From Oscillospiraceae bacterium (GTDB taxonomy: Bacteria; Bacillota; Clostridia; Oscillospirales; Oscillospiraceae): a stretch of DNA of 54,009 nucleotides. Positions within the stretch are counted from its first letter, which is position 1; every line of letters starts with the position of its first letter. The stretch spans positions 1-54,009 of the forward strand of contig JAFUMG010000003.1 of NCBI GenBank assembly GCA_017473225.1, written 5' to 3'. A program made the translations under genes and the position numbers. Under the pieces are notes generated by a model, which did no database searches, was not told the origin of the DNA, and saw only the letters and a list, made by a program, of their open reading frames with translations. Shown here in pieces: positions 31,848 to 40,335 of the stretch.

Positions 31848-31997
31848 ATGTGCCGCAGAAATCAGCTGAGGGGGTGTCTTCTGCTGGGCTTCGGACTGGG
31901 CCTGCTGATCGGCCAGTGCCTGGAATCGGGCTTTTTGTGCACCTGGGGCGGGATCATCCTGATCATTCTGGGAATTTGTACACTGCAAAAAAAATAA
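31848..31997 (+). CDS. Small Cys-containing membrane protein (49 aa)
   Basis: The 49-residue product starts MCRRNQLRGC, then has a Gly/Leu-rich hydrophobic stretch (LLLGFGLGLLIGQCLES) and a second (WGGIILIILGICTL) before LQKK. Four or five Cys residues are spread through it. Short Cys/Gly proteins with this look occur in other Clostridia near sporulation genes as far as I recall, and the next gene is SipL-like; function unknown. Its SD is part of the liv terminator hairpin, so read-through from liv would be needed, or a promoter inside livF. Confidence 0.6.
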   Translation: MCRRNQLRGCLLLGFGLGLLIGQCLESGFLCTWGGIILIILGICTLQKK

Positions 31998-32061
31998 GGG
32001 GCATAAACCTGTCCACCGGCGAATATGCTTTGGTATAAACGCTGGAGAAGGAGTGGTTCTT

Positions 32062-33561
32062 TTGGAATTGCGGTTTCGTAAATCGACCTGCCGCTGTCTG
32101 AACCGGGCAGCCCGGGAGGTCAAAAATGAGGAAGTGACCCAGGAGCTGAAGCTGCCGGATGGGATGCCGGATATCGGGCGGGTCATCGCCGCCTGGGGAC
32201 AGGTGGTGCTGCGGAGTAAGGAATGGCGGGGGGATACGGCATCGGTGGCCGGCGGCGTTATGGTCTGGGTGCTGTACGCCCCGGAGGACGGCTCCGACGC
32301 CCGCTGCGTGGATACTTGGCTTCCTTTCACGGTGAAGTGGGACGTGTCTGAGGCGGACCGGGAGGGGACCATCCGGGTGACGCCGCTGCTGCGCTTCGCG
32401 GACAGCCGGGCCCTTTCCGCCCGAAAAATGATGGTCCGGGCGGGCGTGGCCCTCCTGGGTGAGATGCTGTATCCGGCGGAGATCGAGGTCTCCACGGCAG
32501 AGGATGTGCCGGAGGATGTGGAGCTGCTGACCAATACTTACCCGGTGCGTCTGCCCCGGCAGGCGGGGGAGAAGACCTTCCTCCTGGATGAAGAACTGCG
32601 GATCCCCGGCTCCGTGCCTGTGATGGAGCGGATCCTGAGCTTCACCATGCAGCCGGAGATCACGGATCAGAAGGTGATGGCCGGGAAGGTGGTCTTCCGG
32701 GGCAGCGGAAACCTGCATCTGGTCTACCGCTGTGTGGAGGGTCGGATCCGGACCTGGGATTTTGAACTGCCCTTTTCCCAGTTCCAGGAGCTGGAAGCGG
32801 AGCCCGGGGAGGATGCCCGGGCGGCTGGGTCGCTGGCAGTGACCAGCCTGGAACTGGATCCCGGCGAGGAGGGGCGCCTGCGGCTGAAATGCGGACTGGT
32901 CTTCCAGTATGTGGTCAGCGACCGCGGCCTGCTGGAGCTGACCCAGGACGCCTACAGCACCGGAAGGCAGACGGGCATCACCATGGACTATCTGCGGCTT
33001 CCCACGGTCCTGGAGGAGCGGCAGGAGGTCCTCAGCGCGGAGCATCAGCTGCCGGGCCAGAATGGCCAGCCGGTGGACGCGGTCTTTCTGCCGGATTTTC
33101 CCCGGCAGAGAAGGACGGCCGAGGGCACGGTTTTTGAGATCCCCGGCCTGTTTCAGACGGTGTATTACGGGGAGGACGGCTCTCTGCAAAGCGCCACTGC
33201 CCGGTGGGAGGGGCAGTATGACCTTGGGGCGGATGAGGACAGCCGGATCGATGTGTCGGTGGCGCCTGTGGGCCGGCCCGGGGCTGCCATGGGCGGCGAC
33301 GGTATGGACCTGCGGGGGCAGCTTCGGATCGGGGTCAGCACCACCACGGACCGGGGCATCCCCATGGTAACGGCCCTGGAGCTTGGGGAACTGCAGGAGC
33401 CGGACCCCGGCCGCCCGTCTTTGATCCTCTGCCGACCGGAGGGGGAGAAGCTGTGGGAGCTTGCCAAGCGGTGCGGCTCCACCGTCGGCGCCATCCGGCA
33501 GGCCAACGGGCTGGAGGAAGAGCCCTCGGAGGACCGGATCCTGCTGGTGCCTGTCAGTTAG
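32062..33561 (+). CDS. SipL-like spore morphogenesis protein (DUF3794 repeats and LysM)
   Basis: A 499-residue protein with several DUF3794/SPOCS repeats (first about residues 15-140 with EVTQELKLPDGMPDIGRVIAAWGQV, later ones around 190-270 and 330-430) and a C-terminal LysM (about 450-499: EGEKLWELAKRCGSTVGAIRQANGL). In Clostridioides difficile SipL anchors SpoIVA at the forespore and its LysM is needed for that contact; the same role is inferred here. A TTG start at 32062 is chosen since AAGGAG ends eight bases before it; the GTG at 32053 lies inside the SD. There is no signal peptide, fitting a mother-cell protein. Confidence 0.85.
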   Translation: MELRFRKSTCRCLNRAAREVKNEEVTQELKLPDGMPDIGRVIAAWGQVVLRSKEWRGDTASVAGGVMVWVLYAPEDGSDARCVDTWLPFTVKWDVSEADREGTIRVTPLLRFADSRALSARKMMVRAGVALLGEMLYPAEIEVSTAEDVPEDVELLTNTYPVRLPRQAGEKTFLLDEELRIPGSVPVMERILSFTMQPEITDQKVMAGKVVFRGSGNLHLVYRCVEGRIRTWDFELPFSQFQELEAEPGEDARAAGSLAVTSLELDPGEEGRLRLKCGLVFQYVVSDRGLLELTQDAYSTGRQTGITMDYLRLPTVLEERQEVLSAEHQLPGQNGQPVDAVFLPDFPRQRRTAEGTVFEIPGLFQTVYYGEDGSLQSATARWEGQYDLGADEDSRIDVSVAPVGRPGAAMGGDGMDLRGQLRIGVSTTTDRGIPMVTALELGELQEPDPGRPSLILCRPEGEKLWELAKRCGSTVGAIRQANGLEEEPSEDRILLVPVS

Positions 33562-33570
33562 GTATAAAAT

Positions 33571-33605
33571 GACCGCCGTTCCGGGGGAGAGCCGGAACGG
33601 CGGTC
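33571..33605 (+). terminator. Stable hairpin after the SipL-like gene
   Basis: GACCGCCGTTCCGG and CCGGAACGGCGGTC pair perfectly over 14 bp around a seven-base loop. No U-run follows, so it may stabilise the 3' end or work with Rho. Between here and 33883 I see only the terminator at 33730-33775 and the plsY promoter area. Confidence 0.6.
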
Positions 33606-33729
33606 AGCAGACTGTCGCTGCCGGGGTGGATCGTCTGCCTGATTCAGCATATCCCAATCCCCGGGGCGGTTGCAAGGGGAATGTGTCGAATCTTCAAAGA
33701 TTTTTGGCCGTGGGTTAAAGAACAGGAAA

Positions 33730-33775
33730 GGAAAACAGCGTCCGACTCTTACCGGGAGAGCGGGCGCTGTTTTCC
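33730..33775. terminator. Bidirectional-looking terminator hairpin
   Basis: GGAAAACAGCGTCCG and CGGGCGCTGTTTTCC form a 15-base stem with one G-U. The stem ends are A/T rich, giving U-runs on either strand. It separates the SipL-like unit from plsY, whose TATAAT -10 is at 33841-33846 without a clear -35. Confidence 0.7.
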
Positions 33776-33883
33776 ATTTGCGGGCGAGAAAATTAACAGT
33801 TTATTAACAATTTTCGAAGATTGGTCTAACAAAAATGTTTTATAATAGACCCGGAAGTATATATAAAGAGATAGGAGCTGGAT

Positions 33884-34492
33884 ATGATGTACATCATCGT
33901 CGTGATCATCGGTTATCTGCTTGGCATGCTGAGTCCGGCCGCGTTGCTTTCCAGGCTGAAAAAGAAAGATCTGCGGAAAAACGGAAGCGGCAATCTGGGC
34001 GCGACCAATACCATGCTGGTCCTTGGAAAGGGCTATGGTGTCCTTGTCATGCTGCTGGATGTGGGAAAAGCATTCCTTGCGGTCAGGCTTTCCATGTATC
34101 TGTTCCCGGAGCTTCGGTATGCCGGGATCGTGGCCGGATTTTCCGCTGTGGTTGGACATATTTATCCCTTCTACATGAAATTCCGGGGTGGGAAGGGCCT
34201 TGCGGCCTACGGCGGAATGGTCCTGGCGCTGAAGCCTTGGATGTTCCCGGTGATGCTGGCGCTGTGCGTGGCGATCATGGTCATCACGAACCAGGGCGTC
34301 GCCATGGCTGTGTCGGCTTGCGTTCTGTACCCGATCCTTTATGTGGTCTGTACCGGCGACCTGGGCGCGCTCCTGCTGCTGGCGGCGCTGAGCGTTCTGA
34401 TCATCATCAATCACAGAAGCAATCTGGAAGAAGCTGCCCAGAAGAAGCAGATCAAGGTCCGGGAATATGTGAAGGAGCATCTGTTGCGGTAA
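33884..34492 (+). CDS. plsY: Glycerol-3-phosphate acyltransferase PlsY
   Basis: A 202-residue integral membrane enzyme that moves an acyl group from acyl-phosphate to glycerol-3-phosphate, the first step of phospholipid synthesis. The three conserved loops are present: NGSGNLGATNTM (motif 1), GHIYPFYMKFRGGKGLA (motif 2) and TNQGVA in the place of motif 3. About five to six helices. AGGAG lies six bases before ATG 33884, which is followed directly by a second ATG. It ends before a terminator at 34583-34617. Confidence 0.93.
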   Translation: MMYIIVVIIGYLLGMLSPAALLSRLKKKDLRKNGSGNLGATNTMLVLGKGYGVLVMLLDVGKAFLAVRLSMYLFPELRYAGIVAGFSAVVGHIYPFYMKFRGGKGLAAYGGMVLALKPWMFPVMLALCVAIMVITNQGVAMAVSACVLYPILYVVCTGDLGALLLLAALSVLIIINHRSNLEEAAQKKQIKVREYVKEHLLR

Positions 34493-34582
34493 TATCCGCC
34501 CTGCGGTGCGGGACCCAGATCAAAACATGCGGGAGCGGATAATCTATCAGGCGGAAAGCAGGAAGAAGGATCTTTCCAAGGA

Positions 34583-34617
34583 ACCGGGCAAGCAGATCCG
34601 CTTGTCCGGTCATTTTT
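34583..34617 (+). terminator. Terminator after plsY
   Basis: ACCGGGCAAGC and GCTTGTCCGGT pair (one G-U) around AGATCC-type loop, followed after CA by a run of six T residues. Confidence 0.75.
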
Positions 34618-34693
34618 TGCGGGGATGGTAGATTTTTTCACATTCTTCTGATATATTGGATCCAGTGAACATAAAAAAGAAAGAAGCTGGAAT

Positions 34694-35563
34694 ATGAAAA
34701 AGGGACTTATCCTGGAAGGCGGCGCTATGCGCGGCATGTTTACCTGCGGCGTCATGGATGTGATGATGAAAAATGGCATTGTCTTCGACGGCGCCGTGGG
34801 CGTCTCCGCCGGCGCGGCCTTTGGCGTCAATTATAAATCGAAGCAGATCGGCCGGGCGATCCGCTATAATATGAAATTCTGCGCGGACAAGCGCTACGGT
34901 GGTATCCACAGCCTGCTGACCAGCGGAAATATCTATAATACGGAATTTTGCTATGGCGAAGTGCCGCTGAAGCATGACGTGTTTGACTTTGAGACCTATC
35001 AGGCCAACCCTATGGAATTCTATGTGGTCTGTACGGATGTGGATTCCGGCAAAGCAGTCTACCACAAGTATGAGGGGCAGGAGGATCATTGTTTTGATTG
35101 GATCCGGGCCTCCGCGTCCATGCCGGTGGTTTCTCAGATGGTCGAGATCGACGGCAGAAAGTATCTGGACGGTGCCCTGGCAGATTCGATTCCCGTGAAG
35201 TTCTTTGAAAGGGAAGGGTATGACCGGAATGTGGTCATCCTGACCCGGCCCAAGAGTTATACGATGAAAACCAATCAGATGATGCCGATCATCCGGGCAA
35301 AGTACAGGAAATACCCCAAACTGGTGGCAGCTATTGAAAACCGCCACCGGGTCTATAATGAAACACTGGCCTATATCTCCCAGATGGAGCGGGCGGGGAA
35401 GCTGCTGGTTATTCGCCCGGATAACGCGCTGCCGGTCAGCAGAGTGGAAAAGGACCCGGAGAAGCTGAAAAAGGCTTATGAGATCGGCCGGGCGGCGGCA
35501 ATGGACCGAATGGAAGAGATACAGAAGTATCTTTTTCCTGAGAACGTGCCCGGAAAAGGATAA
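34694..35563 (+). CDS. Patatin-like phospholipase
   Basis: A 289-residue protein with the patatin catalytic dyad and oxyanion hole: GGAMRG near residue 8, nucleophile serine in GVSAGA (about residue 36) and the Asp of KYLDGALADSIP (about residue 160). It belongs to the bacterial YjjU/RssA-like group that usually hydrolyses lipid acyl esters inside the cell. GAAAGAAG precedes the ATG. It follows plsY but has its own weak -10 (TATATT at 34652-34657), so shared phospholipid turnover is suggested but not shown. Confidence 0.9.
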   Translation: MKKGLILEGGAMRGMFTCGVMDVMMKNGIVFDGAVGVSAGAAFGVNYKSKQIGRAIRYNMKFCADKRYGGIHSLLTSGNIYNTEFCYGEVPLKHDVFDFETYQANPMEFYVVCTDVDSGKAVYHKYEGQEDHCFDWIRASASMPVVSQMVEIDGRKYLDGALADSIPVKFFEREGYDRNVVILTRPKSYTMKTNQMMPIIRAKYRKYPKLVAAIENRHRVYNETLAYISQMERAGKLLVIRPDNALPVSRVEKDPEKLKKAYEIGRAAAMDRMEEIQKYLFPENVPGKG

Positions 35564-35595
35564 ACAGCACGGATAGGGATGTCAGGATGCTGGAA

Positions 35596-35632
35596 AACAG
35601 GCCGTTGGAGCTTTGCGCTTCAACGGCCTGTT
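35596..35632. terminator. Bidirectional terminator between convergent genes
   Basis: AACAGGCCGTTG (35596-35607) and CAACGGCCTGTT (35621-35632) form a 12-bp stem. T-rich sequence follows on the plus strand; it lies between the stop codons of the patatin and DUF4405 genes. Confidence 0.8.
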
Positions 35633-35634
35633 TC

Positions 35635-35961
35635 TTATTTTGCTTTCAGCTTCTTATGATATACAAAAATATGGATCGCCATAAAGAATACGACGGCGAT
35701 GGAGATGACTCTGTGAAGGACCAGAATAACAGGGTACTGATCCAGAATCATACCGAATAGGCCGGTGGCGAAGGACACGATGACCAAAGTCAGCAGAAGA
35801 TACTTTTTTGCGCCCAGTTTTTTGCGGTAAGTGACGGTATGGACGATGCTGAGCAGCAGGAATACGACGGATGCCAGCTTGTGGATATGGATGCCGGTCA
35901 GGGGTACCAGGATGGTCAGAAGGAAGCTGACGAGCAATGCGATGTTCAGGATCTTCTTCAT
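35635..35961 (-). CDS. DUF4405-type four-helix membrane protein
   Basis: A 108-residue protein with four membrane helices. His residues sit at helix ends (GIHIHKLASV, SIVHTVTYRKK, LVLHRVISI, AIHIFVYHKK), giving a cytochrome-b561-like spacing that could hold heme; heme binding is inference. The ATG overlaps the stop of the DUF454 gene by four bases. It is the last gene of the five-gene operon that starts at 40199. Confidence 0.75.
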   Translation of the reverse strand: MKKILNIALLVSFLLTILVPLTGIHIHKLASVVFLLLSIVHTVTYRKKLGAKKYLLLTLVIVSFATGLFGMILDQYPVILVLHRVISIAVVFFMAIHIFVYHKKLKAK

Positions 35962-36359
35962 GCGGTTACAGGCTCCTTGCTGACGGGAATGGTTTTCACG
36001 CCCCAGATGAAGTAGATGATATGGAATGCCCAGACGCAGGTCAGCACGATGCAGCCTAAGGTCACGCTTTTTAGCGCCATCATGGTAAAGCCGATGGACA
36101 TCAGCAGGGTCACCGTGACCATAATGCGGATCTTGGTTTTCTTGGTCATTCCCCGGCCGGCGATATAGTCTTCCAGATTATCCTTATAGAGCTTGGTGCC
36201 TTTAAACCACTTATCCAGCTTTTCGGAGGATCTGGCGAAGCAGAAGGCGGCCAGCATCAGGAAGGGGAACGCGGGAAGCATGGGCACCACGGCGCCCACA
36301 GCGCCCAAGCCGACGCCGATGCAGCCAACGATGATGTAAAGGATCTTTCTCAGGTTCAT
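35958..36359 (-). CDS. DUF454 (YbaN-like) membrane protein
   Basis: A 133-residue membrane protein opening with YIIVGCIGVGLGAVGAVVPMLPAFPFLMLAAFCFARSSEKL, the DUF454 signature (GxxGxxxPxLPxxPFLLLAAxxFxRSS). Two helices are at the N-terminus and two near residues 80-120. Function unknown; DUF454 genes often lie beside respiratory or metal-stress genes. It overlaps YgbA-like and DUF4405 genes by four bases on either side. Confidence 0.88.
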   Translation of the reverse strand: MNLRKILYIIVGCIGVGLGAVGAVVPMLPAFPFLMLAAFCFARSSEKLDKWFKGTKLYKDNLEDYIAGRGMTKKTKIRIMVTVTLLMSIGFTMMALKSVTLGCIVLTCVWAFHIIYFIWGVKTIPVSKEPVTA

Positions 36360-36691
36360 ATGTTGTTCTCCAGTCGTTTCTTTTCATTTTTCGTTTCGAT
36401 GACATGGCGGATTGCCATGACAGGATGGTGAAAGATCATCCGTGGGCCGGAAAAGCGCATGACGGCCCGGATCTTTTCCCGCATATCAGGTTTGTAGCAA
36501 TGGACCTTGCAATTGGAGCAGAAGGTTTTTGTCTCCATGAAGGGGCATTTGTCGCTGCGGAGCCTGGCGTAGGCATCCAGGGCGGCGCAGTCGGGGCAAA
36601 GGGTATTTCCGCCATGCTTTTTGCGGCAGTAGATGGCGATCATCAGGGAGACCGTTTCCTTTTCCCGCTCCCGCTTAGATGTAACATCCAT
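36356..36691 (-). CDS. Nitrous oxide-stimulated promoter family protein (YgbA-like)
   Basis: A 111-residue Cys-rich protein. The pattern MIAIYCRKKHGGNTLCPDCAALDAYARLRSDKCPF and SNCKVHCYKPDMREKIRAVMRFSGPRMIFHHPVMAIRH is that of the YgbA family. Eight Cys could bind metal or an iron-sulfur cluster. In enterobacteria ygbA is derepressed by nitric oxide through NsrR and helps growth under nitrosative stress; the link here is by family only. The start overlaps the stop of the upstream ABC gene. Confidence 0.85.
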   Translation of the reverse strand: MDVTSKREREKETVSLMIAIYCRKKHGGNTLCPDCAALDAYARLRSDKCPFMETKTFCSNCKVHCYKPDMREKIRAVMRFSGPRMIFHHPVMAIRHVIETKNEKKRLENNI

Positions 36692-38331
36692 CAGCTCATC
36701 CTCCCGTGTTTCACAGAGTAAACGGTATCCGCAATGCCCATGGTGGACTTTCGGTGGGACACCAGCACCACGGTTTTGCCGTTTCTTTCCTCGTGAAGGG
36801 ATTTCAGGATGACCGCTTCGTTCAGGCTGTCCAGATTGGAGGTGGGTTCATCCAGAAGCATAAAGGGGGCATCATGGAGGAATGCTCTTGCCAAACCCAG
36901 CCGCTGCCGCTCGCCGCCGGAGAGGGTGTCGCCCAGCTCGCCCACTTCGGTGTCGTACCCCTTGGGCAGCGACATAATAAAATCGTGGACGGATGCCTTC
37001 TTGCAGGCGGCGATGATTTCTTCATCGGTAGCGTCCAGCTTGGCGATCCGCAGATTATTTCGGATAGAATCGTGGAACAAATGAGTCTCCTGGGTCACAA
37101 AGCTCTCCATATCCCGCAGATTAGTGGTATTGATATCATCCACATTCCGCCCGGAGAGTTTGACTTCGCCCTGTTGTACCTGCCAGAAGCGCATGAAGAG
37201 TTTCAGCAGGGTAGACTTGCCGGAGCCGGAGCGGCCGTTGATACCGATGATTTTGTTTTCAGGAATGACCACAGAGAAATCGTCCAGGATGGTCTCATCG
37301 CCATAGGAGAAGGTAACATTTTCAGCGGCAGCGCCGTGGAATTCGATTTTCGTCTTTCCAGCGACTTCTTTCACAACGGGGCTTTCGTCCAGAATGTCCA
37401 GCACCCGGTTACCGGCCGCAAAGGTGTTCTGCAAGGTTACGCCCAGAGCGGCCAGGGCCACAACAGGGCCAAAGGAACTCATCAGTGCCAGGGTGGTAAT
37501 CAGACAGCCCTCGAAGCCGCACAACGTCGCGGAGAGAAACAGCATGGCCAGATCAAAGATCAGAATCACGGTGTTGGTCACGGCGGTGTTCCGGCCAGCG
37601 GTGCGCTTCATGGATTCTTCCACCTTGGAAAGCTCGTCCGTCCGGGCATTCATGGTATCCATGCGCTTCTCGCCCTGACCGTACTGGATGGTTTCGCTCA
37701 AGCCCCGGAGAGAATCCAGAACAAAGGCACTCAGCTCGCCGGATTTGCCGCGGAACTTCATGCCGGTGTCGCCGCTGAGCTTGGAGGTAATCAGGGGGAT
37801 GACCACACCAACCGTCACATAGGCGATCAGGGCAAGAATGCCCAGCATGGCGTTGTAAGAGCCAATAAACGCCACCATGACGATGCAGAAAAGAATGGCG
37901 ATGGCAATGGGGGAGATGGTATGGGCATAAAAGACTTCCAGCAATTCAATGTCGGAAGTGATAATGGAAATCAGGTTGCCTTTGTCCTTGCCCTCCAGTT
38001 TGGCGGGGCAGAGTTTCCGCAGAGCGCCGAAAACCTTGTCCCGGATCAGCGCCAGCAGCTTAAAGGCGATGAAATGGTTGCAGGACTGCTCTGCATAGCG
38101 CAGAAATCCACGAACCAGCGCAAAGACCAGCACTGCTGTGAAGATCACCCCCAGGCTCATGGACCACTCGGGATGGAGAATATGAAGCACGGCGTAGCCG
38201 CCAAAGACGGTGATGAATGTAGCGCAGAGATGGCCGATGAGGCCCATGAGGATGGCCAGGATCATGAAGCCTGCCAGAGGCTTCACCAGCCCGATCAGAC
38301 GGGTCATTACTTTGAATCCGCTTCGTTTCAT
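36691..38331 (-). CDS. ABC transporter half-molecule, permease-ATPase (CydC/YbtQ-like)
   Basis: A 546-residue type IV ABC exporter-fold protein: about six helices (residues 1-290) followed by an ATPase with Walker A GRSGSGKST, Q-loop FVTQETHLFHD, signature LSGGERQRL, Walker B FMLLDEPTSNLD and switch HRKST. It should form a heterodimer with the product of the gene just upstream, which it overlaps by four bases. Candidates are a CydDC-type thiol/heme exporter or a YbtPQ/IrtAB-type siderophore importer; sequence alone does not decide. SD GGAGG lies within the 3' tail of the upstream gene. Confidence 0.88.
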   Translation of the reverse strand: MKRSGFKVMTRLIGLVKPLAGFMILAILMGLIGHLCATFITVFGGYAVLHILHPEWSMSLGVIFTAVLVFALVRGFLRYAEQSCNHFIAFKLLALIRDKVFGALRKLCPAKLEGKDKGNLISIITSDIELLEVFYAHTISPIAIAILFCIVMVAFIGSYNAMLGILALIAYVTVGVVIPLITSKLSGDTGMKFRGKSGELSAFVLDSLRGLSETIQYGQGEKRMDTMNARTDELSKVEESMKRTAGRNTAVTNTVILIFDLAMLFLSATLCGFEGCLITTLALMSSFGPVVALAALGVTLQNTFAAGNRVLDILDESPVVKEVAGKTKIEFHGAAAENVTFSYGDETILDDFSVVIPENKIIGINGRSGSGKSTLLKLFMRFWQVQQGEVKLSGRNVDDINTTNLRDMESFVTQETHLFHDSIRNNLRIAKLDATDEEIIAACKKASVHDFIMSLPKGYDTEVGELGDTLSGGERQRLGLARAFLHDAPFMLLDEPTSNLDSLNEAVILKSLHEERNGKTVVLVSHRKSTMGIADTVYSVKHGRMS

Positions 38332-40199
38332 GCCTGCGCACCTCCATTCAGTTCCTCCGAAGCTGTCATCCTGAGCGAGCGAAGCGAGTCGAAGGATCTT
38401 CGCACCTTATTTGCGTATGCAGTAGAATCAATGCCAAGATCCCTCGACTTCGCACTTCGTGCTTCGCTCGGGATGACATCGTTGCTTGTGTAGTGTTCCA
38501 GCTCCTGCTGGGCGTTCCATAGCTTGGCATAGGTGCCATTGCGGGCCAGCAGTTCGCTGTGGGTTCCATTCTCGACGACAGTACTATGATCGAGAACATA
38601 GATATTATCTGCCCCCACCACATTGGCAAGACGGTGGGAGATCAGGATCACGGTTTTGGACTTAGCCAGGGCATGGATCTGCGCCATAATGTCGTTTTCA
38701 CTCTCCACATCGATATTGGAGGTGGCTTCGTCGAAGATGTACACCGGGCTGTCGTGGAGCAGTGCTCTGGCCAGAGCCAGCCGTTGGCACTGGCCGCCGG
38801 ACAGGTTGGAACCCTTTTCGTTCAGAATAGTGTCCAATCCCTTTTCACTTCTCAGGAAATCCGCCAGATTGACCTGTTCCAGCACCTGCCACAGGGTATC
38901 TTCCCCGGCATTGGGCCGGGCCATCAGCAGATTCTCCCGGACGTTGCCTTTAAAGAGATAGCTCTGGTGGCTGATATAAGTGAAGTTCTCCATCAGACTT
39001 GCTTCGGAGATTTCGGACAGGGGCGTGCCGCCGACGGTCAGTTCGCCGGAGTAGTCCTTGTTGCGGCCCATGAGAATGGAAGCCATGGTGGATTTGCCGC
39101 AGCCGGACTCGCCAACAATGGCGGTAAAGCTGCCCTTGGGGAAGGCCATATCCACATCGTGGAGGATCTCACGGTCAGCTTCGTAAGAGAAACGCAGATT
39201 ATTGCATTCGATGGAGCAATCTTCGGGAACAACAGCGGTTTTCTGTTCTGGCTCCGGTAGATCCAGCAGACGGAAGATCTTATCGGAAGCTGCCATACCG
39301 TTCATGGCAATATGGAAGAAGGAGCCCAACATCCGCATGGGCAGGAAGAAATCTGCCGCCAGCAGAATGATCATCAGGCAGCCCGCCAGGTCCACATGGC
39401 CTGCCTTGAACTGGGTAGTGGCCAGAATGACACCCAGGGCCGCGCCGCCGTAGGCGATCAGATCCATGATGGTGATGGAGTTCAGCTGCATGGTCAGCAC
39501 CTTCATGGTGATGCGGCGGAAATGTTCGGACTGCTCGTTCATCTCCTGATGCTTGAATTCATCGGCCTGATAGATTTTCGTGGTGGTCAGACCCTGCAGG
39601 TTTTCCAGGAAGGTGTCACCCAGGGCGGTGTACTGGCCCCAGTATTTGGCCAGCAGCTTCTTGGCCCACCGCTGGACCGCGACGATGGTTACGGGGATCA
39701 GCGGCACGCAGACCAGCAGGACAATGGCGGAGGGGAAATTTACAAAGCTCAGCACCACAAACAGGGTCAGGGGCGCCAGCATGGCGTAGAAAAACTGGGG
39801 GAGGTAAGCGCCAAAATAGGTTTCCAGCTGGTCCACACCCTCGACAGCCACCTGGACCACTTCCGAAGTATTGGCCTGTTCCTTATAGGAAGCGCCCAGC
39901 CGCAGGAGCTTCCGATAGATTATCTCCCGCAGCGTTTTCTTGACAGCTTTAGAGGAGAGATAGCCCATTCTGCTGGAAGCGGTGGCGCAGACAAAACGGA
40001 TCACCAGGGCAATGGCTGCGATGACTGCGGTAATACCAAAGCCATCCTGGTTCCCTACGTAAAGATTTTGCAGCAGATGGGCGATGGCTCCCATCATGGC
40101 GATATTCGCCGCCAGGGATACCCATTGGCAGATCACATTCCCGGCAATGTATTTTTTGCTTTCCTTGACTGCACCGATCAGTCGTTTGTTGATCATCAT
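38328..40199 (-). CDS. ABC transporter half-molecule, permease-ATPase (CydD/YbtP-like), tail from a repeat
   Basis: A 623-residue partner of the preceding entry. Six helices in residues 1-310, Walker A GESGCGKST, Q-loop YISHQSYLFKG, signature LSGGQCQRLALAR, Walker B VYIFDEATSNID, switch HRLANV. The natural domain seems to end near WNAQQELEHY (about residue 570). The next 40-odd residues (VIPSEARSAKSRDLG and onward) are the translation of a palindromic intergenic-type repeat at 38365-38477, after which EELNGGAQA carries the SD of the next gene. First gene of the operon under the palindromic operators at 40260-40326. Two ATGs (40199 and 40196) are equally placed. Confidence 0.9.
   Translation of the reverse strand: MMINKRLIGAVKESKKYIAGNVICQWVSLAANIAMMGAIAHLLQNLYVGNQDGFGITAVIAAIALVIRFVCATASSRMGYLSSKAVKKTLREIIYRKLLRLGASYKEQANTSEVVQVAVEGVDQLETYFGAYLPQFFYAMLAPLTLFVVLSFVNFPSAIVLLVCVPLIPVTIVAVQRWAKKLLAKYWGQYTALGDTFLENLQGLTTTKIYQADEFKHQEMNEQSEHFRRITMKVLTMQLNSITIMDLIAYGGAALGVILATTQFKAGHVDLAGCLMIILLAADFFLPMRMLGSFFHIAMNGMAASDKIFRLLDLPEPEQKTAVVPEDCSIECNNLRFSYEADREILHDVDMAFPKGSFTAIVGESGCGKSTMASILMGRNKDYSGELTVGGTPLSEISEASLMENFTYISHQSYLFKGNVRENLLMARPNAGEDTLWQVLEQVNLADFLRSEKGLDTILNEKGSNLSGGQCQRLALARALLHDSPVYIFDEATSNIDVESENDIMAQIHALAKSKTVILISHRLANVVGADNIYVLDHSTVVENGTHSELLARNGTYAKLWNAQQELEHYTSNDVIPSEARSAKSRDLGIDSTAYANKVRRSFDSLRSLRMTASEELNGGAQA
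38365..38477. repeat. Palindromic repeat inside the ABC gene 3' end
   Basis: GTCATCCTGAGCGAGCGAAG at the left and CTTCGCTCGGGATGAC at the right are inverted arms, with further GAGTCGAAGGATCTTCG / GATCCCTCGACTTCG dyads inside. Sequences of the type CATCCTGAGCGAGCGAAGCG are recurrent palindromic repeats in many bacterial genomes. Here the frame stays open through the element on the gene strand. Confidence 0.88.
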
Positions 40200-40259
40200 A
40201 ATATCGTTTCTTGCCTTTCTTGCGCAGACAGTAAACGCCGGCGCAGGATATGATGGTGA

Positions 40260-40275
40260 ATTAGCGATTGCTAAC
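40260..40275. promoter_or_regulatory. Operator-like palindrome, site 1 of the ABC operon
   Basis: ATTAGC-GATT-GCTAAC, one mismatch from the GTTAGC-N4-GCTAAC form found at three other places nearby. It lies about 60 bases before the ABC start. Confidence 0.65.
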
Positions 40276-40290
40276 TGACAGAAATAAAAC

Positions 40291-40326
40291 AGCCGCTAAC
40301 ACAATATTGCGTTAGCGGCTGCTAAC
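40291..40326. promoter_or_regulatory. Operator-like palindrome, site 2 of the ABC operon, with extended hairpin
   Basis: GTTAGC-GGCT-GCTAAC (40311-40326) is a perfect palindrome in its arms. Its left half also pairs with AGCCGCTAAC at 40291-40300, giving a ten-bp hairpin. It sits immediately downstream of the predicted -10 at 40336-40341 on the minus strand, covering the start site. Confidence 0.72.
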
Positions 40327-40335
40327 CTCTGAGAT

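Noticed and set aside
33684-33690. TGTCGAA, a Spo0A-box-like heptamer near sporulation gene sipL
   Set aside because: A single seven-base match downstream of the gene; expected by chance in a window this size, with no second box and no promoter in register.
36706-38493. Long plus-strand frame opposite the ABC transporter gene
   Set aside because: Composition is that of an antisense shadow (Gly/His/Gln-rich without motifs) while the minus strand has all ABC motifs.
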